From Syntrophotalea acetylenica (lineage in GTDB: Bacteria; Desulfobacterota; Desulfuromonadia; Desulfuromonadales; Syntrophotaleaceae), in NCBI RefSeq assembly GCF_001888165.1, contig NZ_CP015455.1, positions 2,908,001 through 2,972,000 of the forward strand: a DNA stretch of 64,000 nt, read 5' to 3'. Position numbers and translations under genes: made by a program. The notes beneath the pieces were generated by a model, which did not search any database, was not told the DNA's origin, and was given only the letters and a program-made list of their open reading frames with translations. Shown here one piece after another: positions 33,238-43,947 of the stretch. Position 1 is the first letter of the stretch. Every line of letters starts with the position of its first letter.

Positions 33238-34095
33238 TTATTTTTTGATTTTGCCGTCACGGTACTGCTCGTAAGCGTTGCGGACGTACAGATAGGTATC
33301 CAAAGCCTCCTGCTTGACGCTCTCGTAGGTATCCTTGTCGAGCGAAAGATCTGTTTCTTTCTCAAGCCCTGTCAAACCGAGGCGTTCGGCAGGTTTCATT
33401 TCGACATAATGCAAAGGATCCATGAAAAAGTCTCCGACCATGCCTACCGTATCCCGGGCATTGGAAGGCCCCAGAACCGGCCAGACGATGTAGAATCCGG
33501 AACCGACACCATAACGGCCGAACGTCTGCCCCAGATCCTCGTCCTTGCGATCCAGATCGAACCACGCCTTGGCCGGATCGAACAGCCCGCCGATGCCCAG
33601 GGTTGAATTGATCACCAGGCGTCCCAGTTCGGAACCGGCATCGGCCAACTTGAACTGCAACAGCGCATTGGCGAAACGCACCGGCGTGCCGAGATTGGAA
33701 AAAAAATTGGAGACCGACTTGCGCGCCGGTTCGGGAACCACGCGGTAGCCGCGGGCGATCGGCTTGAACAGGTAGAAATACAGCTTGTCGTTCAGCCAGA
33801 ACATGCCGCGGTTGAAAGGCTCGATAGGATCGGCAATGTGCAGTGTTTCGATATCGCCGTTGGTGAAGTCCTCTTCATCCACAAAATCCTCATCGGCTGC
33901 CTCTCCCTGCGGTTCCCCCGCAGTCTGACCGGGAACAGTCTCCGCTGCACCGGCATCGGCTGCAGACACAACAGCCTCTGCCACGGCAGGGGATTCGACA
34001 ACCGCGGCGGCCCGATCTTCGGCGGCTCCAACCTTACCGGCAGGAAATACACCCACGAGCGTGGCGAACAGCACCAGAATCACATAGTGTCGCAT
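33238..34095 (-). CDS. mlaA: MlaA (VacJ) family outer-membrane protein
   Basis: 285 residues. A signal peptide ends near VGAAED; an acidic, Ala-rich linker (~30-85) is followed by the MlaA domain: DPIEPFNRGMFWLNDKLYF, PVRFANALLQFKLADAGSEL, LGQTFGRYGVGSGFYIVWPV and GPSNARDTVGM. The usual lipobox cysteine is absent, so it may not be a lipoprotein. MlaA removes phospholipid from the outer leaflet. Its placement inside the mla operon differs from E. coli, where it is separate. Confidence 0.92.
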   Translation of the reverse strand: MRHYVILVLFATLVGVFPAGKVGAAEDRAAAVVESPAVAEAVVSAADAGAAETVPGQTAGEPQGEAADEDFVDEEDFTNGDIETLHIADPIEPFNRGMFWLNDKLYFYLFKPIARGYRVVPEPARKSVSNFFSNLGTPVRFANALLQFKLADAGSELGRLVINSTLGIGGLFDPAKAWFDLDRKDEDLGQTFGRYGVGSGFYIVWPVLGPSNARDTVGMVGDFFMDPLHYVEMKPAERLGLTGLEKETDLSLDKDTYESVKQEALDTYLYVRNAYEQYRDGKIKK

Positions 34096-34112
34096 GATAT
34101 TGCCTCCCCGCG

Positions 34113-34559
34113 CTATTTTTTCTCGAAAATATACTTACTTACCAGTTTTTCGATACTGACGGCGGACTCGGTTTCGACAATCTCCCCGCCGGGCTGAATA
34201 TAATCATCGAGCCCTCCCGGCGACACCTCGACATACTTGTCCCCGATGATGCCGGTGGTGCGAATGGAGGCAATGGCGTCCTCCTGAAGCTTTACATCGG
34301 CATCGATAGCCAGGCTGATCAGCGCCTCGTAACTTTCAGGATCAAGGGCAATATCGGTGACGGTGCCGATCTTGACGCCGGCCAACTCGACAATCGCGCC
34401 CTCCTTGAGTCCGGAAACCGATCCGAACCGGGCACTGACCGGGTAGGTCTTTTCACTGAAAAGCGCGACATCGCCCAGCTTTACGGAAAGATAGGCAAAA
34501 CAGATGAACCCGGCCACCAGGAAAACGCCGACAGCCATCTCAACGTTAAACCTCTTCAT
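34113..34559 (-). CDS. mlaD: MlaD, MCE-domain lipid transport protein
   Basis: 148 residues. One N-terminal helix (VGVFLVAGFICFAYLSV) then an MCE domain: VSARFGSVSGLKEGAIVELA, GVKIGTVTDIAL and RTTGIIGDKYVEVSPGG. MlaD forms the hexameric lipid-binding ring on the MlaFE transporter. I start it at MKRFNVEM (34559); it overlaps mlaF by 14 bp, so the genes are coupled. Confidence 0.92.
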   Translation of the reverse strand: MKRFNVEMAVGVFLVAGFICFAYLSVKLGDVALFSEKTYPVSARFGSVSGLKEGAIVELAGVKIGTVTDIALDPESYEALISLAIDADVKLQEDAIASIRTTGIIGDKYVEVSPGGLDDYIQPGGEIVETESAVSIEKLVSKYIFEKK

Positions 34560-35346
34560 AAAAAAACCTTTCCTCCCTTTCACTGGAATAAATCGGCCCC
34601 ATGGTTTCCTCGACAAAGGCCTTGATGACGGGGTGGTCGGAAAGCTGAAACTGCTCCGGCGACATGTTGCCGAGAATCTGGCCTTCGTGAATCAGGGCGA
34701 CATAATCAGCCAACTTGAAAATTTTCGGAACATCATGGCTGACGATTACGGCCGTATATTTCAGCTTTGCCTGGGTTTTGTGGAACAGCCTGTAGATTTC
34801 GTTGCTTTTGCTGACATCCAGACCAGTGGTGGGTTCGTCAAAAAACACGATGCGCGGCTGCATGACCAGGGCCCGCGCCAGACCAACGCGTTTTTTCATG
34901 CCCCCGCTGAGCTGGGCGGGAAACTTGGGACCCATATCCGCCAGATCCATAAGCGCAAGCTTTTCTTCAACGTTGTCTCGAATCGCGTCTTCGGACAAGT
35001 CGGTGCGTTCCCGCAACGGCAGCGCCACATTGTCGTACACCGTCATGGAATCGAACAGCGCCACGTTCTGAAACAGGACGCCGAAATCCTTGCGAACCAC
35101 TTTCATCTGCCTCTTGGACATGTCCGCGAGGTTCTGGCCGTACACCAGAACCTTGCCCCTGTCCGGCCGGAGCAGCCCCAGCATGTGCTTAAGAATGACG
35201 CTTTTGCCCTGCCCGCTGGGACCGACGATGACCGTTGTGGTCCCTTCGCGCACCGTCAGATTTACTTTTCTGAGAACCTGCTGGCGGCCAAAGGCGCGTT
35301 CCACATCGATCAGTTCGATGGCGATTCTGGTTTTTTCCTGAGTCAT
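34546..35346 (-). CDS. mlaF: MlaF, ABC ATPase of the phospholipid importer
   Basis: 266 residues. Walker A GPSGQGKS, signature LSGGMKKR, Walker B IVFFDEPTTGLD and the switch His in IVSHDV are all present. It powers lipid movement through MlaE. I start it at the ATG at 35346 (CAGGGACGG upstream), matching the family N-terminus; an in-frame TTG at 35373 is less likely. It lies between mlaE and mlaD. Confidence 0.92.
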   Translation of the reverse strand: MTQEKTRIAIELIDVERAFGRQQVLRKVNLTVREGTTTVIVGPSGQGKSVILKHMLGLLRPDRGKVLVYGQNLADMSKRQMKVVRKDFGVLFQNVALFDSMTVYDNVALPLRERTDLSEDAIRDNVEEKLALMDLADMGPKFPAQLSGGMKKRVGLARALVMQPRIVFFDEPTTGLDVSKSNEIYRLFHKTQAKLKYTAVIVSHDVPKIFKLADYVALIHEGQILGNMSPEQFQLSDHPVIKAFVEETMGPIYSSEREERFFYEEV

Positions 35347-35430
35347 GAAGCCGTCCCTGCTATTTATGGACAAACCGGCACGCTGAACAAGCTCGCATCT
35401 GGTCTTTGACGGAAATCCGTGCCGGAAGGA

Positions 35431-36240
35431 TTACAGCATGATGGCGCTGAGAAGATAATCCCAGACCAGGATAGCGACCGAAGACAGGACAACCGCATCG
35501 GTCGTAACCCGGCTTACCCCTTCGGCACCGAAGCCGCCGGAACGCTCCAGATGGAGGAAATATCCCTTGGCGGCCCCGATCCATATAATCAGCAGTCCGA
35601 AAACCAGGGACTTGACCAGCCCCATTTCGACATCGTTCCAGACCACGCTGGCATACATCTGCTGAAAATACGCGCCCTTGTTGACCCCCAACATGGTGAC
35701 GCCGACCAGATAGCCACCGACGATGCCGGCCATGTCGAAAATAGCCGTGAGCAGCGGCATGGACAGAATGCCCGCGATAAACTTGGGCGCCATCAGGTAC
35801 TTGTAGGGATCGATGGCCATGCATTCGAGAGCATCGATCTGCTCCGAATTGCGCATGATCCCGACCTCGGCGCAGATTGCCGACCCGGCGCGGCCGACCA
35901 CCATGAGCGCCGCGACAACCGGACCGAGCTCACGAATCAGGCTCAGAGCCACCGCGGCGCCGAGCAGTCCTTCGGAACCGAACTTGCGCAGCGTGTAATA
36001 GCCCTGCAAAGCCAGCACCATGCCGGTAAAAGCCCCGGTAAAAAGAATGACGAAGGTGGACCGGGAGCCGATAAAATGCATTTGCCGAACGACGGGGTTG
36101 AGCTTGTATGGAGGCCGCACCGCGCTTGCCAGGCAGGCGCCGAGGAAAATCCCCATGCGACCGGCCTGCTCAAGACAGGAAAGAAAGTCGCCGCCCAGTT
36201 TTTGAAAAAATCGTCCAGCAATATGGACTATCCACATCAT
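35431..36240 (-). CDS. mlaE: MlaE, permease of the phospholipid importer
   Basis: 269 residues with about five membrane segments. Family blocks are clear: FTGMVLALQGYYTLRKFG, RELGPVVAALMVVGRAGSAI, EQIDALECMAIDPYKYL and VVWNDVEMGLVKSLVFGLLI. It is the first gene of the leftward operon mlaE-mlaF-mlaD-mlaA-mlaC-cNMP. No STAS-type MlaB is present. Confidence 0.93.
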   Translation of the reverse strand: MMWIVHIAGRFFQKLGGDFLSCLEQAGRMGIFLGACLASAVRPPYKLNPVVRQMHFIGSRSTFVILFTGAFTGMVLALQGYYTLRKFGSEGLLGAAVALSLIRELGPVVAALMVVGRAGSAICAEVGIMRNSEQIDALECMAIDPYKYLMAPKFIAGILSMPLLTAIFDMAGIVGGYLVGVTMLGVNKGAYFQQMYASVVWNDVEMGLVKSLVFGLLIIWIGAAKGYFLHLERSGGFGAEGVSRVTTDAVVLSSVAILVWDYLLSAIML

Positions 36241-36652
36241 ACCGGCAACATCTCCTTAAAACAACGGTCCGGACACCCAAACCGAAAAACGGCGCCTGGC
36301 CTGCGCAAGGGCGCTCCTCCGAACCAGTTTTTTTTCATTATATCTGGTTATTTTTTCTTTAAGCTCGACATGGTAGCATAACTTTCTCAAAAAATACATG
36401 ATCTTTAGAAAACCGCCGCCTGGTGACGGCGTGCGGATCGATCAGCCGGCAGCAGGTCCGGCAACCCGCACACGGATATTTTTTTTGCAATTTCCCCCCA
36501 CGCTGAGTAGTATACACGCTGCCTTAGCTGTGCCGCGTCGCATCCGGGGAATGTGATCGAGGCGGTCAGACAAGACCATCCGAACCCGAAACCAGAACCC
36601 TTAAACCGCTGAATCACTCCATTGAACCAGCATCCAGAGGAATATCCGCACC
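36241..36652. other. Divergent promoter region between mla and sdh/frd operons
   Basis: 412 bp with AT-rich patches near 36320-36400 and 36470-36500, suited to hold promoters in both directions. I see no convincing gene or known RNA. Confidence 0.5.
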
Positions 36653-37324
36653 ATGCCTTTGAACGACATGATTCGTAGTGCCGTAGGGCGCAAATTGTTC
36701 ATGGCCGCCACCGGCGTAGCCCTGCTTGGCTTCGTGGCGGCCCACCTGCTTGGCAACCTTACCATCTATCTCGGCCCGGAAGGAATCAATACATACGCCG
36801 AGCACCTTCACGCGGTCGGCATGCTTTTATGGGTATTCCGCGCCGGTCTGCTGATCGCTTTCGGCCTGCATGTCGCTTTCGGAATCGTTCTCACCCTGGA
36901 GAACCGGCGAGCCAGGCCGATCACCTACAAGCGGAAAAATCATCAGCGCAGCAGCATGGCAGGACGGACCATGATTTACAGCGGCGCGCTGCTGGGGATC
37001 TTTGTCGGCTTCCACCTGCTGCATTTCACCTTTCACGCCATCGGTCCACCCATTGAAGTGCTCAACAGCGGCCTGCCGAACGTATTTCTCATGATCGTGG
37101 AAAACTTCCGCCATTTCGGCTTCGCCCTTGCCTATATCATCGCCATGGCAGCCCTTTTCTTCCATCTCAGTCATGGCTTCGCCAGTCTGTTTCAGACCGC
37201 CGGCCTCAACAACGACGCGACCCTGCCCTGGCTGCAGCGACTGAGCTATGTCGTGGCGGCCTTGATTGCAGCCGGCTTCGCGTCCATTCCGGTCCTGATT
37301 TATTCAGGCCTCGTCATAAAGTAG
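36653..37324 (+). CDS. sdhC: Succinate dehydrogenase/fumarate reductase cytochrome b subunit
   Basis: 223 residues, five membrane segments, the di-haem cytochrome b type used by Geobacter and epsilonproteobacterial FrdC. Candidate haem ligands are histidines in [43 protein letters not shown] and [10 protein letters not shown]. It anchors the flavoprotein and iron-sulfur subunits and exchanges electrons with menaquinone. The three-gene order C-A-B with a single membrane subunit is characteristic. The direction of the reaction (succinate oxidation or fumarate reduction) cannot be read from sequence. Confidence 0.9.
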   Translation: MPLNDMIRSAVGRKLFMAATGVALLGFVAAHLLGNLTIYLGPEGINTYAEHLHAVGMLLWVFRAGLLIAFGLHVAFGIVLTLENRRARPITYKRKNHQRSSMAGRTMIYSGALLGIFVGFHLLHFTFHAIGPPIEVLNSGLPNVFLMIVENFRHFGFALAYIIAMAALFFHLSHGFASLFQTAGLNNDATLPWLQRLSYVVAALIAAGFASIPVLIYSGLVIK

Positions 37325-37334
37325 GGAGTTTACT

Positions 37335-39248
37335 GTGATACTCGACGGCAAATGTCCAACCGGGCCCCTGGCGAACAAATGGGACAAGCACCGCCAGGAC
37401 CTTAAACTGGTCAATCCGGCCAACAAACGCAAATACAGGGTTATCGTCGTCGGCACCGGCCTCGCCGGGGCCTCCGCCGCCGCCACCCTCGGTGAACTCG
37501 GCTACCGCGTCGACGCGTTCTGCTATCAGGACAGCCCCCGCCGCGCCCACTCCATCGCTGCCCAGGGCGGCATCAACGCGGCTAAAAACTATCAGAACGA
37601 TGGCGACAGCATTTTTCGCCTGTTTTTCGATACCATCAAGGGGGGCGACTTCCGCGCCCGCGAAGCGAACGTCTACCGCCTGGCCCAGATCAGCAACGCC
37701 ATCATCGACCAATGTGTGGCCCAGGGCGTGCCCTTCGCCCGCGATTATGCCGGCTATCTGGAGAACCGCTCCTTCGGCGGCGCGCAGGTATCCCGCACCT
37801 TCTTCGCCCGCGGCCAGACCGGCCAGCAGTTGCTGCTCGGCGCCTATCAGGCCCTGTCACGGCAAGTGGCCGCCGGCACGGTCAGGATCTTTCCACGCAC
37901 GGAAATGCTCGACCTGGTGCTGGTGGACGGCCAGGCCAAAGGCATCACGGTACGGGACCTGGTCTCCGGTGAAATCCGTTGCCATGCCGCCGATGCCGTC
38001 ATTCTCGCCACCGGCGGCTATGTGAATGTCTTCAATTTGTCGACCAACGCTATGGGATGCAGCGTCACCGCCACCTGGCGCGCCTACAAAAAGGGAGCGT
38101 TTTTCGCCAACCCCTGTTTTACCCAGATCCATCCGACCTGCATACCGGTCACCGGCGACCACCAGTCCAAACTGACCCTGATGTCCGAATCACTGCGCAA
38201 CGACGGGCGTATCTGGGTACCGAAAAAGGCCGGGGACGAGCGCCAGCCCCGGGACATCCCCGAAAGCGAGCGCGATTACTATCTGGAACGCAAGTATCCA
38301 AGCTTCGGCAACCTTGCGCCGCGCGACATCGCGTCGCGGGCCGCCAAGGAAGTCTGTGACGCCGGCTTCGGGGTCGGTCCGGGCAGGCGCGGCGTCTATC
38401 TTGATTTTGGCGACGCCATCGCACGCCTTGACGAGGACACCATTCGTGCACGCTACGGGAACCTGTTCGACATGTATGAGCGCATCACCGACGAGAATGC
38501 CTACCAGCAACCGATGCGCATCTATCCCGCGCCGCACTACAGCATGGGAGGACTGTGGGTCGACTACAACCTGCAGAGCAATATCGAGGGACTGTTCGTC
38601 CTCGGCGAGGCCAACTTCTCCGACCATGGCGCCAACCGCCTTGGCGCCAGCGCCCTGATGCAGGGTCTGGCCGATGGCTACTTCATTGTCCCCTATACCA
38701 TCGCCGACTATCTGGCGCGTACGGATCCCAACCAGGCCGACACGTCCCATAAAGCGTTCCGACAGTCCCACGAGGAAACGACCCAACTGACCGAAAAGCT
38801 GCTTGCCATCGGCGGCAGCCGAACGGTCGGCGCATTCCACCGCGAACTTGGTCATATCATGTGGGAGAACGTCGGCATGGCACGCAGCGCCGCCAGCCTG
38901 AAGGACGCCCTGCAGGCCATTCCCGAACTGCGCGAGGAATTCTGGCAGGATGTCCGCATCCCCGGCAGCGGTCAGCAACTCAACCAGGAACTCGAAAAAG
39001 CGGGCCGCGTCGCGGACTTCCTCGAATTCGGCGAACTGCTGGCCCGGGACGCCCTGCATCGGGAAGAGTCCTGTGGCGGTCATTTCCGCGTCGAGCACCA
39101 GACCAGTGACGGCGAAGCACTGCGCAACGATACCGATTTCGCCTATGTGGCCGCCTGGCAGTACCAGGGAGAAGGCCGCATCCCCGAACTGCACAAGGAA
39201 ACGCTGACGTTTGAAAACGTGGAACTGGCTGTAAGGAGTTATAAATAA
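37335..39248 (+). CDS. sdhA: Succinate dehydrogenase/fumarate reductase flavoprotein subunit
   Basis: 637 residues. The N-terminal FAD motif [20 protein letters not shown], the FAD-linking His region [16 protein letters not shown], and the active-site block [17 protein letters not shown] are present, as is [10 protein letters not shown] with [20 protein letters not shown] later. It interconverts succinate and fumarate at the membrane. It starts 10 bp after sdhC with GGGAGTTTACT upstream, and its stop overlaps the sdhB start (TAATG). Confidence 0.94.
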   Translation: MILDGKCPTGPLANKWDKHRQDLKLVNPANKRKYRVIVVGTGLAGASAAATLGELGYRVDAFCYQDSPRRAHSIAAQGGINAAKNYQNDGDSIFRLFFDTIKGGDFRAREANVYRLAQISNAIIDQCVAQGVPFARDYAGYLENRSFGGAQVSRTFFARGQTGQQLLLGAYQALSRQVAAGTVRIFPRTEMLDLVLVDGQAKGITVRDLVSGEIRCHAADAVILATGGYVNVFNLSTNAMGCSVTATWRAYKKGAFFANPCFTQIHPTCIPVTGDHQSKLTLMSESLRNDGRIWVPKKAGDERQPRDIPESERDYYLERKYPSFGNLAPRDIASRAAKEVCDAGFGVGPGRRGVYLDFGDAIARLDEDTIRARYGNLFDMYERITDENAYQQPMRIYPAPHYSMGGLWVDYNLQSNIEGLFVLGEANFSDHGANRLGASALMQGLADGYFIVPYTIADYLARTDPNQADTSHKAFRQSHEETTQLTEKLLAIGGSRTVGAFHRELGHIMWENVGMARSAASLKDALQAIPELREEFWQDVRIPGSGQQLNQELEKAGRVADFLEFGELLARDALHREESCGGHFRVEHQTSDGEALRNDTDFAYVAAWQYQGEGRIPELHKETLTFENVELAVRSYK

Positions 39249-40006
39249 TGGACCTGACACTGCACGTATGGCGGCAGAAAGGCCCCGAGGACAAAGGATA
39301 TCTGGCCACCTACAAGGCCACCGACGTCAGCGCGGACATGTCCTTTCTGGAGATGCTGGATGTGGTCAACGAAGGGCTGATCAAACAGGGCATCGAACCG
39401 ATCGCTTTTGACCACGATTGCCGGGAAGGCATCTGTGGCACCTGTTCCCAGGTCATCAATGGCGACGCCCATGGCCCCCAGGCCAGAACCACCGTCTGCC
39501 AGCTGCACATGCGCCAATTCAAGGATGGTGACGAAATCTACATCGAGCCCTGGCGGTCACGGGCCTTTCCGATCATCAGAGACCTGGTTGTCGACCGCAG
39601 CGCCATGGACCGCCTGATGCAGGCCGGAGGTTACGTTTCGGTAAGCACCGGCGGCGTGCCCGACGCCAACGCCATACTGATCCCCAAACAAGACGCCGAT
39701 ACGGCCATGGATGCCGCCGAATGCATCGGCTGCGGTGCCTGCGTGGCTGCCTGCCCCAACGGTTCGGCGATGCTGTTCGTAGCCGCCAAGGTCGGGCAAC
39801 TGGCCAGGCTTCCCCAAGGCAGGGCCGAAGCGGCCCACCGCGTATGTGGCATGACCGAGGCCATGCTCAAGGAAGGATTCGGCAACTGCAGCAACCATTA
39901 CGACTGCGAGGCCGCCTGCCCCAAGGGCATCAGCGTCAAATTCATCGCCCAGCTCAACCGGGAATACGCCCTGGCTCTGCCCCGGCTGCGCAAGGAAGAA
40001 AAATAA
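39248..40006 (+). CDS. sdhB: Succinate dehydrogenase/fumarate reductase iron-sulfur subunit
   Basis: 252 residues. The [2Fe-2S] motif [17 protein letters not shown] lies at ~56-72; the later clusters are in [18 protein letters not shown] and [17 protein letters not shown]. It wires electrons between the flavin and the quinone site. Translationally coupled to sdhA. Confidence 0.94.
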   Translation: MDLTLHVWRQKGPEDKGYLATYKATDVSADMSFLEMLDVVNEGLIKQGIEPIAFDHDCREGICGTCSQVINGDAHGPQARTTVCQLHMRQFKDGDEIYIEPWRSRAFPIIRDLVVDRSAMDRLMQAGGYVSVSTGGVPDANAILIPKQDADTAMDAAECIGCGACVAACPNGSAMLFVAAKVGQLARLPQGRAEAAHRVCGMTEAMLKEGFGNCSNHYDCEAACPKGISVKFIAQLNREYALALPRLRKEEK

Positions 40007-40035
40007 CCGGGGCCTTTCCGCAGATAAGAGACATA

Positions 40036-40068
40036 ACAAAAGCCGCTTTCGATCGAAGCGGCTTTTGT
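40036..40068 (+). terminator. Terminator of the sdh/frd operon
   Basis: AACAAAAGCCGCTTTCGATC hairpin (AAAAGCCGCTT / AAGCGGCTTTT) ending in TTTTG. Being symmetric, it can also serve the convergent chemoreceptor gene. Confidence 0.88.
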
Positions 40069-40193
40069 TATGCAAAAAAAACAAAAAATCCCGCCTCGCA
40101 TGGCAACCGGAGTCGCTGGACAAGGCGGGCATTGCTGCATGTCTGCGGACAGGCCCGGCCGGGCCTGTCCGCTTCGAGCATAGAGCTTTTGAA

Positions 40194-42416
40194 TCAGGCT
40201 TCGGGGAGCGCCAGCTGGGAGCGTTCCGCCGCCAGGCGCCGGGAAGTCGACGAGCTGCGGCCCTTGAGGCTGAAGCGGTGCAGCAATTGCTGCAGCTGCA
40301 TGGCCTGGCCGGAAAGTTCCTCGGCAGCGGCGGCGCTTTCCTCGGCATTTGCGGTATTCTGCTGGGTCACACCATCGATCTGGTTCAGTCCCTGATTGAC
40401 CTGGGCAAAGCCCTGGGCCTGTTCGTTGGAAGCCATGGCAATTTCACCAACCAGGTCGGACACCTTGGTCGCCCCGCCAACGATCTCCTTGAGAGCGCCG
40501 GCGGTCTTGTCCGCGATGTCGGTACCGTTGCGGGTCTTGCCCACCGAGTTCTCGATCAGTTCGGCGGTCTCCTTGGCGGCGGTGGCGCTGCGTGCCGCCA
40601 GGGTCCGGACCTCCTCGGCGACCACCGCGAAACCTTTACCGTGCTGTCCGGCGCGGGCGGCCTCGACGGCAGCGTTCAGAGCCAGCAGGTTGGTCTGGAA
40701 AGCGATCTCGTCGATAACCTTGATGATCTTGGAGATATCTTCGCTGGACGCGTTGATTTCCCGCATGGCTGCAAGCATTTCCTCCATCAGCCGCGCGCCG
40801 TCCGCGGCGCCCTGGCGGGCGTTGTTGGCCAGGCTGTTGGCCTGTTCGGCGTTGTCGGCATTGAGCTTGGTCTGCGACGCCATCTGCGTCATGGAGGCAT
40901 TGATTTCCTCCATGGAGGCAGCGGCTTCGGTAGCGCTCTGCGACAGGGACTGGCTGGCGTCGGCCACCTGACCGGAACCCGAGGCGATCTGCTCGCCGGC
41001 CGCCTGCACCTGTGTCAGAACATCGTTGAGGTTATCGGTCATGGTGCGCAGGGCGCGACCGAGCTGATCCCTGTCGGAAGCCAGCTTGACCTCGACATCG
41101 AGATTGCCTGCAGCGATTTCCTCGGCGATCTTGGCCGCCCCTTCGAGACTGTCGGCCATTCCATTCAGCGCAACGGCCAGCTGGCCGACCTCGTCCTGCT
41201 GATTGAGGCTGAGACGCTGGGAGAAATCCCCGGCACGGATGGTATCGGCCAGTTCCGCCGCGCGGCGGATGGGACGCGCGATGCCACCGGCAGCCAGCCA
41301 CAGCAGGAACACCGCCAGGCCCACCACGCCTGCCCCGACGATCACCTGCCAGAAAGCGCTGCTGCGGCCACGATCGCTGAGCTGGTTGTTGAGCGCCATG
41401 GCCTCGGCCAGCACGATTTTCTCCGGCACCTGAATCATCACCGACCAGGGCTTGCCGGTGTTGCCCAGGACAATCGGTGAAATCGCCTCGATCATGCCGT
41501 TGTCGGCATTGCTGCGCACCATGGCTTCACCGCCCTGAATGGATTTGAAGACAGCTTCCCAGCCCTCGGCCATAACCTGATTGAAGTGGCCGCCGATCAT
41601 ATCGGGGTTTTCGCTCTGCGCAACCAGCAGACCATTATCGGCGATAATGGACACCTGCCCCTCGCCGCCGAACAGTTCCTTGTCCACCTCGGTAGCGATT
41701 CTCTGCACAAAATCCAGATTGTAGTCAGCCCCGGCGACGCCGATAAACCTGCCGTCGACCATGATGGGCACCGACATGGTGGCCAGCCACACCTGTTTGC
41801 CCTGAACGATGTAGGGCAGAGGACCAAGCACGCTTTCCAGGTTTTTCTCCCGCGGGATGATGTACCAGCCGCCTTTGAGCACACCATTGGGGTGCTTGTC
41901 ATAGGTATCGTATTCCACCAGGGGCTGCACGGCGATGTTGCCTTTGTCGTCCCGGGTCCAATACGGGGTGAATCGGCCCGTCACCGGATTGTTGCCGTCC
42001 CGGTCGACGCGAAAATCGCCGTCGCGCCCATCAATGGCGTTCGGCTCCCAGCAGGAATAGGTGCCATTGAAACCCTTGTTGGCCTTCAGCACGTGCAGCA
42101 GTACGGCGTTGAGCTGGTCACGGCCGATCTGCAGATTGCCCGAGCCTTGCTTGCTGACCTCGAAGGTATTGGCCATGGTGCGGGCGGCATCCAGCGCCAG
42201 TTCCAGCTGGCCCCGGATCTCACCGGCCTGCTCCCCGGCGAGATTCTGCATGTTCTGCATGCTGGTTTCCTTGAGCAGGCTGGAGACCTGCGTGGAAACC
42301 ATGTTCTGCGTGTTTCTGGCGGCGAACAGTCCATACACCACCAGCACCACGACAGCCGACAACAGGCAGAGGCCGGCAATCATGGCAATTTTCAACTGTA
42401 CCGACTTGAATTGCAT
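40194..42416 (-). CDS. Methyl-accepting chemotaxis protein with dCache sensor
   Basis: 740 residues. TM1 at ~10-32, a double-Cache-type periplasmic sensor (~40-345; WYIIPREKNLESVLGPLPYI and DGRFIGVAGADYNLDFVQ are visible), TM2 at ~355-378, HAMP (RPIRRAAELADTIRAGDFSQ) and a methyl-accepting signalling domain with the conserved tip [18 protein letters not shown]. Ligand unknown. Transcribed alone from the region at 42417-42745. Confidence 0.92.
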   Translation of the reverse strand: MQFKSVQLKIAMIAGLCLLSAVVVLVVYGLFAARNTQNMVSTQVSSLLKETSMQNMQNLAGEQAGEIRGQLELALDAARTMANTFEVSKQGSGNLQIGRDQLNAVLLHVLKANKGFNGTYSCWEPNAIDGRDGDFRVDRDGNNPVTGRFTPYWTRDDKGNIAVQPLVEYDTYDKHPNGVLKGGWYIIPREKNLESVLGPLPYIVQGKQVWLATMSVPIMVDGRFIGVAGADYNLDFVQRIATEVDKELFGGEGQVSIIADNGLLVAQSENPDMIGGHFNQVMAEGWEAVFKSIQGGEAMVRSNADNGMIEAISPIVLGNTGKPWSVMIQVPEKIVLAEAMALNNQLSDRGRSSAFWQVIVGAGVVGLAVFLLWLAAGGIARPIRRAAELADTIRAGDFSQRLSLNQQDEVGQLAVALNGMADSLEGAAKIAEEIAAGNLDVEVKLASDRDQLGRALRTMTDNLNDVLTQVQAAGEQIASGSGQVADASQSLSQSATEAAASMEEINASMTQMASQTKLNADNAEQANSLANNARQGAADGARLMEEMLAAMREINASSEDISKIIKVIDEIAFQTNLLALNAAVEAARAGQHGKGFAVVAEEVRTLAARSATAAKETAELIENSVGKTRNGTDIADKTAGALKEIVGGATKVSDLVGEIAMASNEQAQGFAQVNQGLNQIDGVTQQNTANAEESAAAAEELSGQAMQLQQLLHRFSLKGRSSSTSRRLAAERSQLALPEA

Positions 42417-42745
42417 AAAAACTGTCCCTTTCCTTGTTTCCCAGACTGCGATGCATGATGACCTGCGATAAAAACAGACGGGCGTATTTGGGGCCCACGG
42501 TCGGACATACGCAAGCCCGGTGCCGTATACGGTTTATCCGGGACTTTTTCTTTCTGAACCGTGCAAAGATCAGGAATTTCATTAAAAAAAAGGCGACAGC
42601 ATCCATCCCGCAGGCGCTGGCGCCGTGCCGGAACAGCGGATCTCGCGTCAGGAGTGTGACATTCCCTGACCGGCGCCACACTCTTGTGGCGGGTGGCGGG
42701 CCGCACTTTTTTATGAGGTCGACGCAACGCCGGCGGGTCGGGAAA
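42417..42745. other. Intergenic region upstream of the chemoreceptor
   Basis: 329 bp. Carries a GCCACA/TGTGGC hairpin at about 42674-42690, a likely terminator for the leftward gene ending at 42746 only if read with the T-rich tract beyond it, and AT-rich stretches suited to the chemoreceptor promoter. No gene seen. Confidence 0.4.
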
Positions 42746-43936
42746 TCAGAGGCACATCAGGTGGGAAACAGCCTTCTCCAGGCCGTCCAGGCTCAGGCTG
42801 AACATGGGAAAAATCTGTCGGATCAGGCCTATGGTCTGCCCGTAGGGCCACAGGGACGGACTCAAGGGATTCAGCCATACGGCGTGGCGGTAGGTTTTGG
42901 CAAGCAACCGCAGTCGCTCGATGCCGGCCTGGCGGCTGATGCGGCGCACCGTCAGGCCAGGACCGGCATGCAACAGTTCCTCGGGGGCCATGCTGGCATC
43001 GCCGACAATGATCACACGGCTCTGGGGATCGCGGGCCAGAAGCTGCTCGAAGGGAACCGGCGCGTGCATCCGCCCGGGATCGTTCCAGACCCGTTCGTGG
43101 ATCGTATTGTGAAAGTAATGGATATCAAGATGCCGGAACTGATCCCGCGCATGGTTAAAAAGAATCTGCACCGTCGGCACGTGGGTTTCCATGGACCAGC
43201 CGCCATTGTCGATAAGCAGGATCACCTTCAGGCGGTCGGCAAGCCGCCGATCGAAAACCAGCTCGATTTCGCCGCCGTTGCGCATGGTCTCATAGATGGT
43301 TTTGTCGATGCTCAGGGCATCGCGAGGCCCCTCCGGCATCAGGTGCCGCAGGCGCTGCAGCGCTTCGCCAACCTGTGCCCGGGTCAGGGGAGCGCCTCGC
43401 GAATAGTCCCGATAGCGGCGTTCCAGAGCCACCTGCATGGCGGATCGATTGCGGGAGATGCCGCCGATACGCATGCCGCCGGGACGTTGCCCCGAATGAC
43501 CCACTGGCGACACGCCGCCGGTGCCAATCCATTTGCGGCCGCCATGGTGTTCATCTTTCTGATCTTCGAGGCGGTCGCGCAGGTACTGTTCCAACGCCTC
43601 GGGGCTGAGACGCTCCGCCTGTTCGGCGCCCGGTTGCGCCACCTGATCAGGCTTTTTGGGGTTCTTCAGCCACTTTTCAATACGCAGGCGGATCTGCTCG
43701 TCGATGTCGGCGGGTGACGCGTCACTCTGGTCTGCACCCCCGAAATATGCCGCAAACATCCTGTCGTAAGTATCAAAATCCCGTTCGCTTTTGATTAGCA
43801 GGGTTCTGGCCACCACATACAAATCATCCAGCGAAGCGATCAGTCCCATGTTCAGAGCGCGCTGCAGGCGCAGAAATGCGGTCGGAGTCACCGGAATGCC
43901 GGCATCGTGCAGGGCATGGAAAAACGGTCTGAACAC
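42746..43936 (-). CDS. CoxE-like VWA-domain protein
   Basis: 396 residues. After a helical N-terminal half with an Arg/Asp-rich linker, a VWA-like domain has a degenerate MIDAS, ILLIDNGGWSMETH, and VIIVGDASMAPEEL. This matches CoxE-like proteins that partner a MoxR ATPase and mature molybdenum enzymes such as CO dehydrogenase. Here it follows the MoxR/CoxD-like gene by 11 bp, with no obvious client enzyme beside it. Confidence 0.83.
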   Translation of the reverse strand: MFRPFFHALHDAGIPVTPTAFLRLQRALNMGLIASLDDLYVVARTLLIKSERDFDTYDRMFAAYFGGADQSDASPADIDEQIRLRIEKWLKNPKKPDQVAQPGAEQAERLSPEALEQYLRDRLEDQKDEHHGGRKWIGTGGVSPVGHSGQRPGGMRIGGISRNRSAMQVALERRYRDYSRGAPLTRAQVGEALQRLRHLMPEGPRDALSIDKTIYETMRNGGEIELVFDRRLADRLKVILLIDNGGWSMETHVPTVQILFNHARDQFRHLDIHYFHNTIHERVWNDPGRMHAPVPFEQLLARDPQSRVIIVGDASMAPEELLHAGPGLTVRRISRQAGIERLRLLAKTYRHAVWLNPLSPSLWPYGQTIGLIRQIFPMFSLSLDGLEKAVSHLMCL

Positions 43937-43947
43937 CAGTCCCCCTG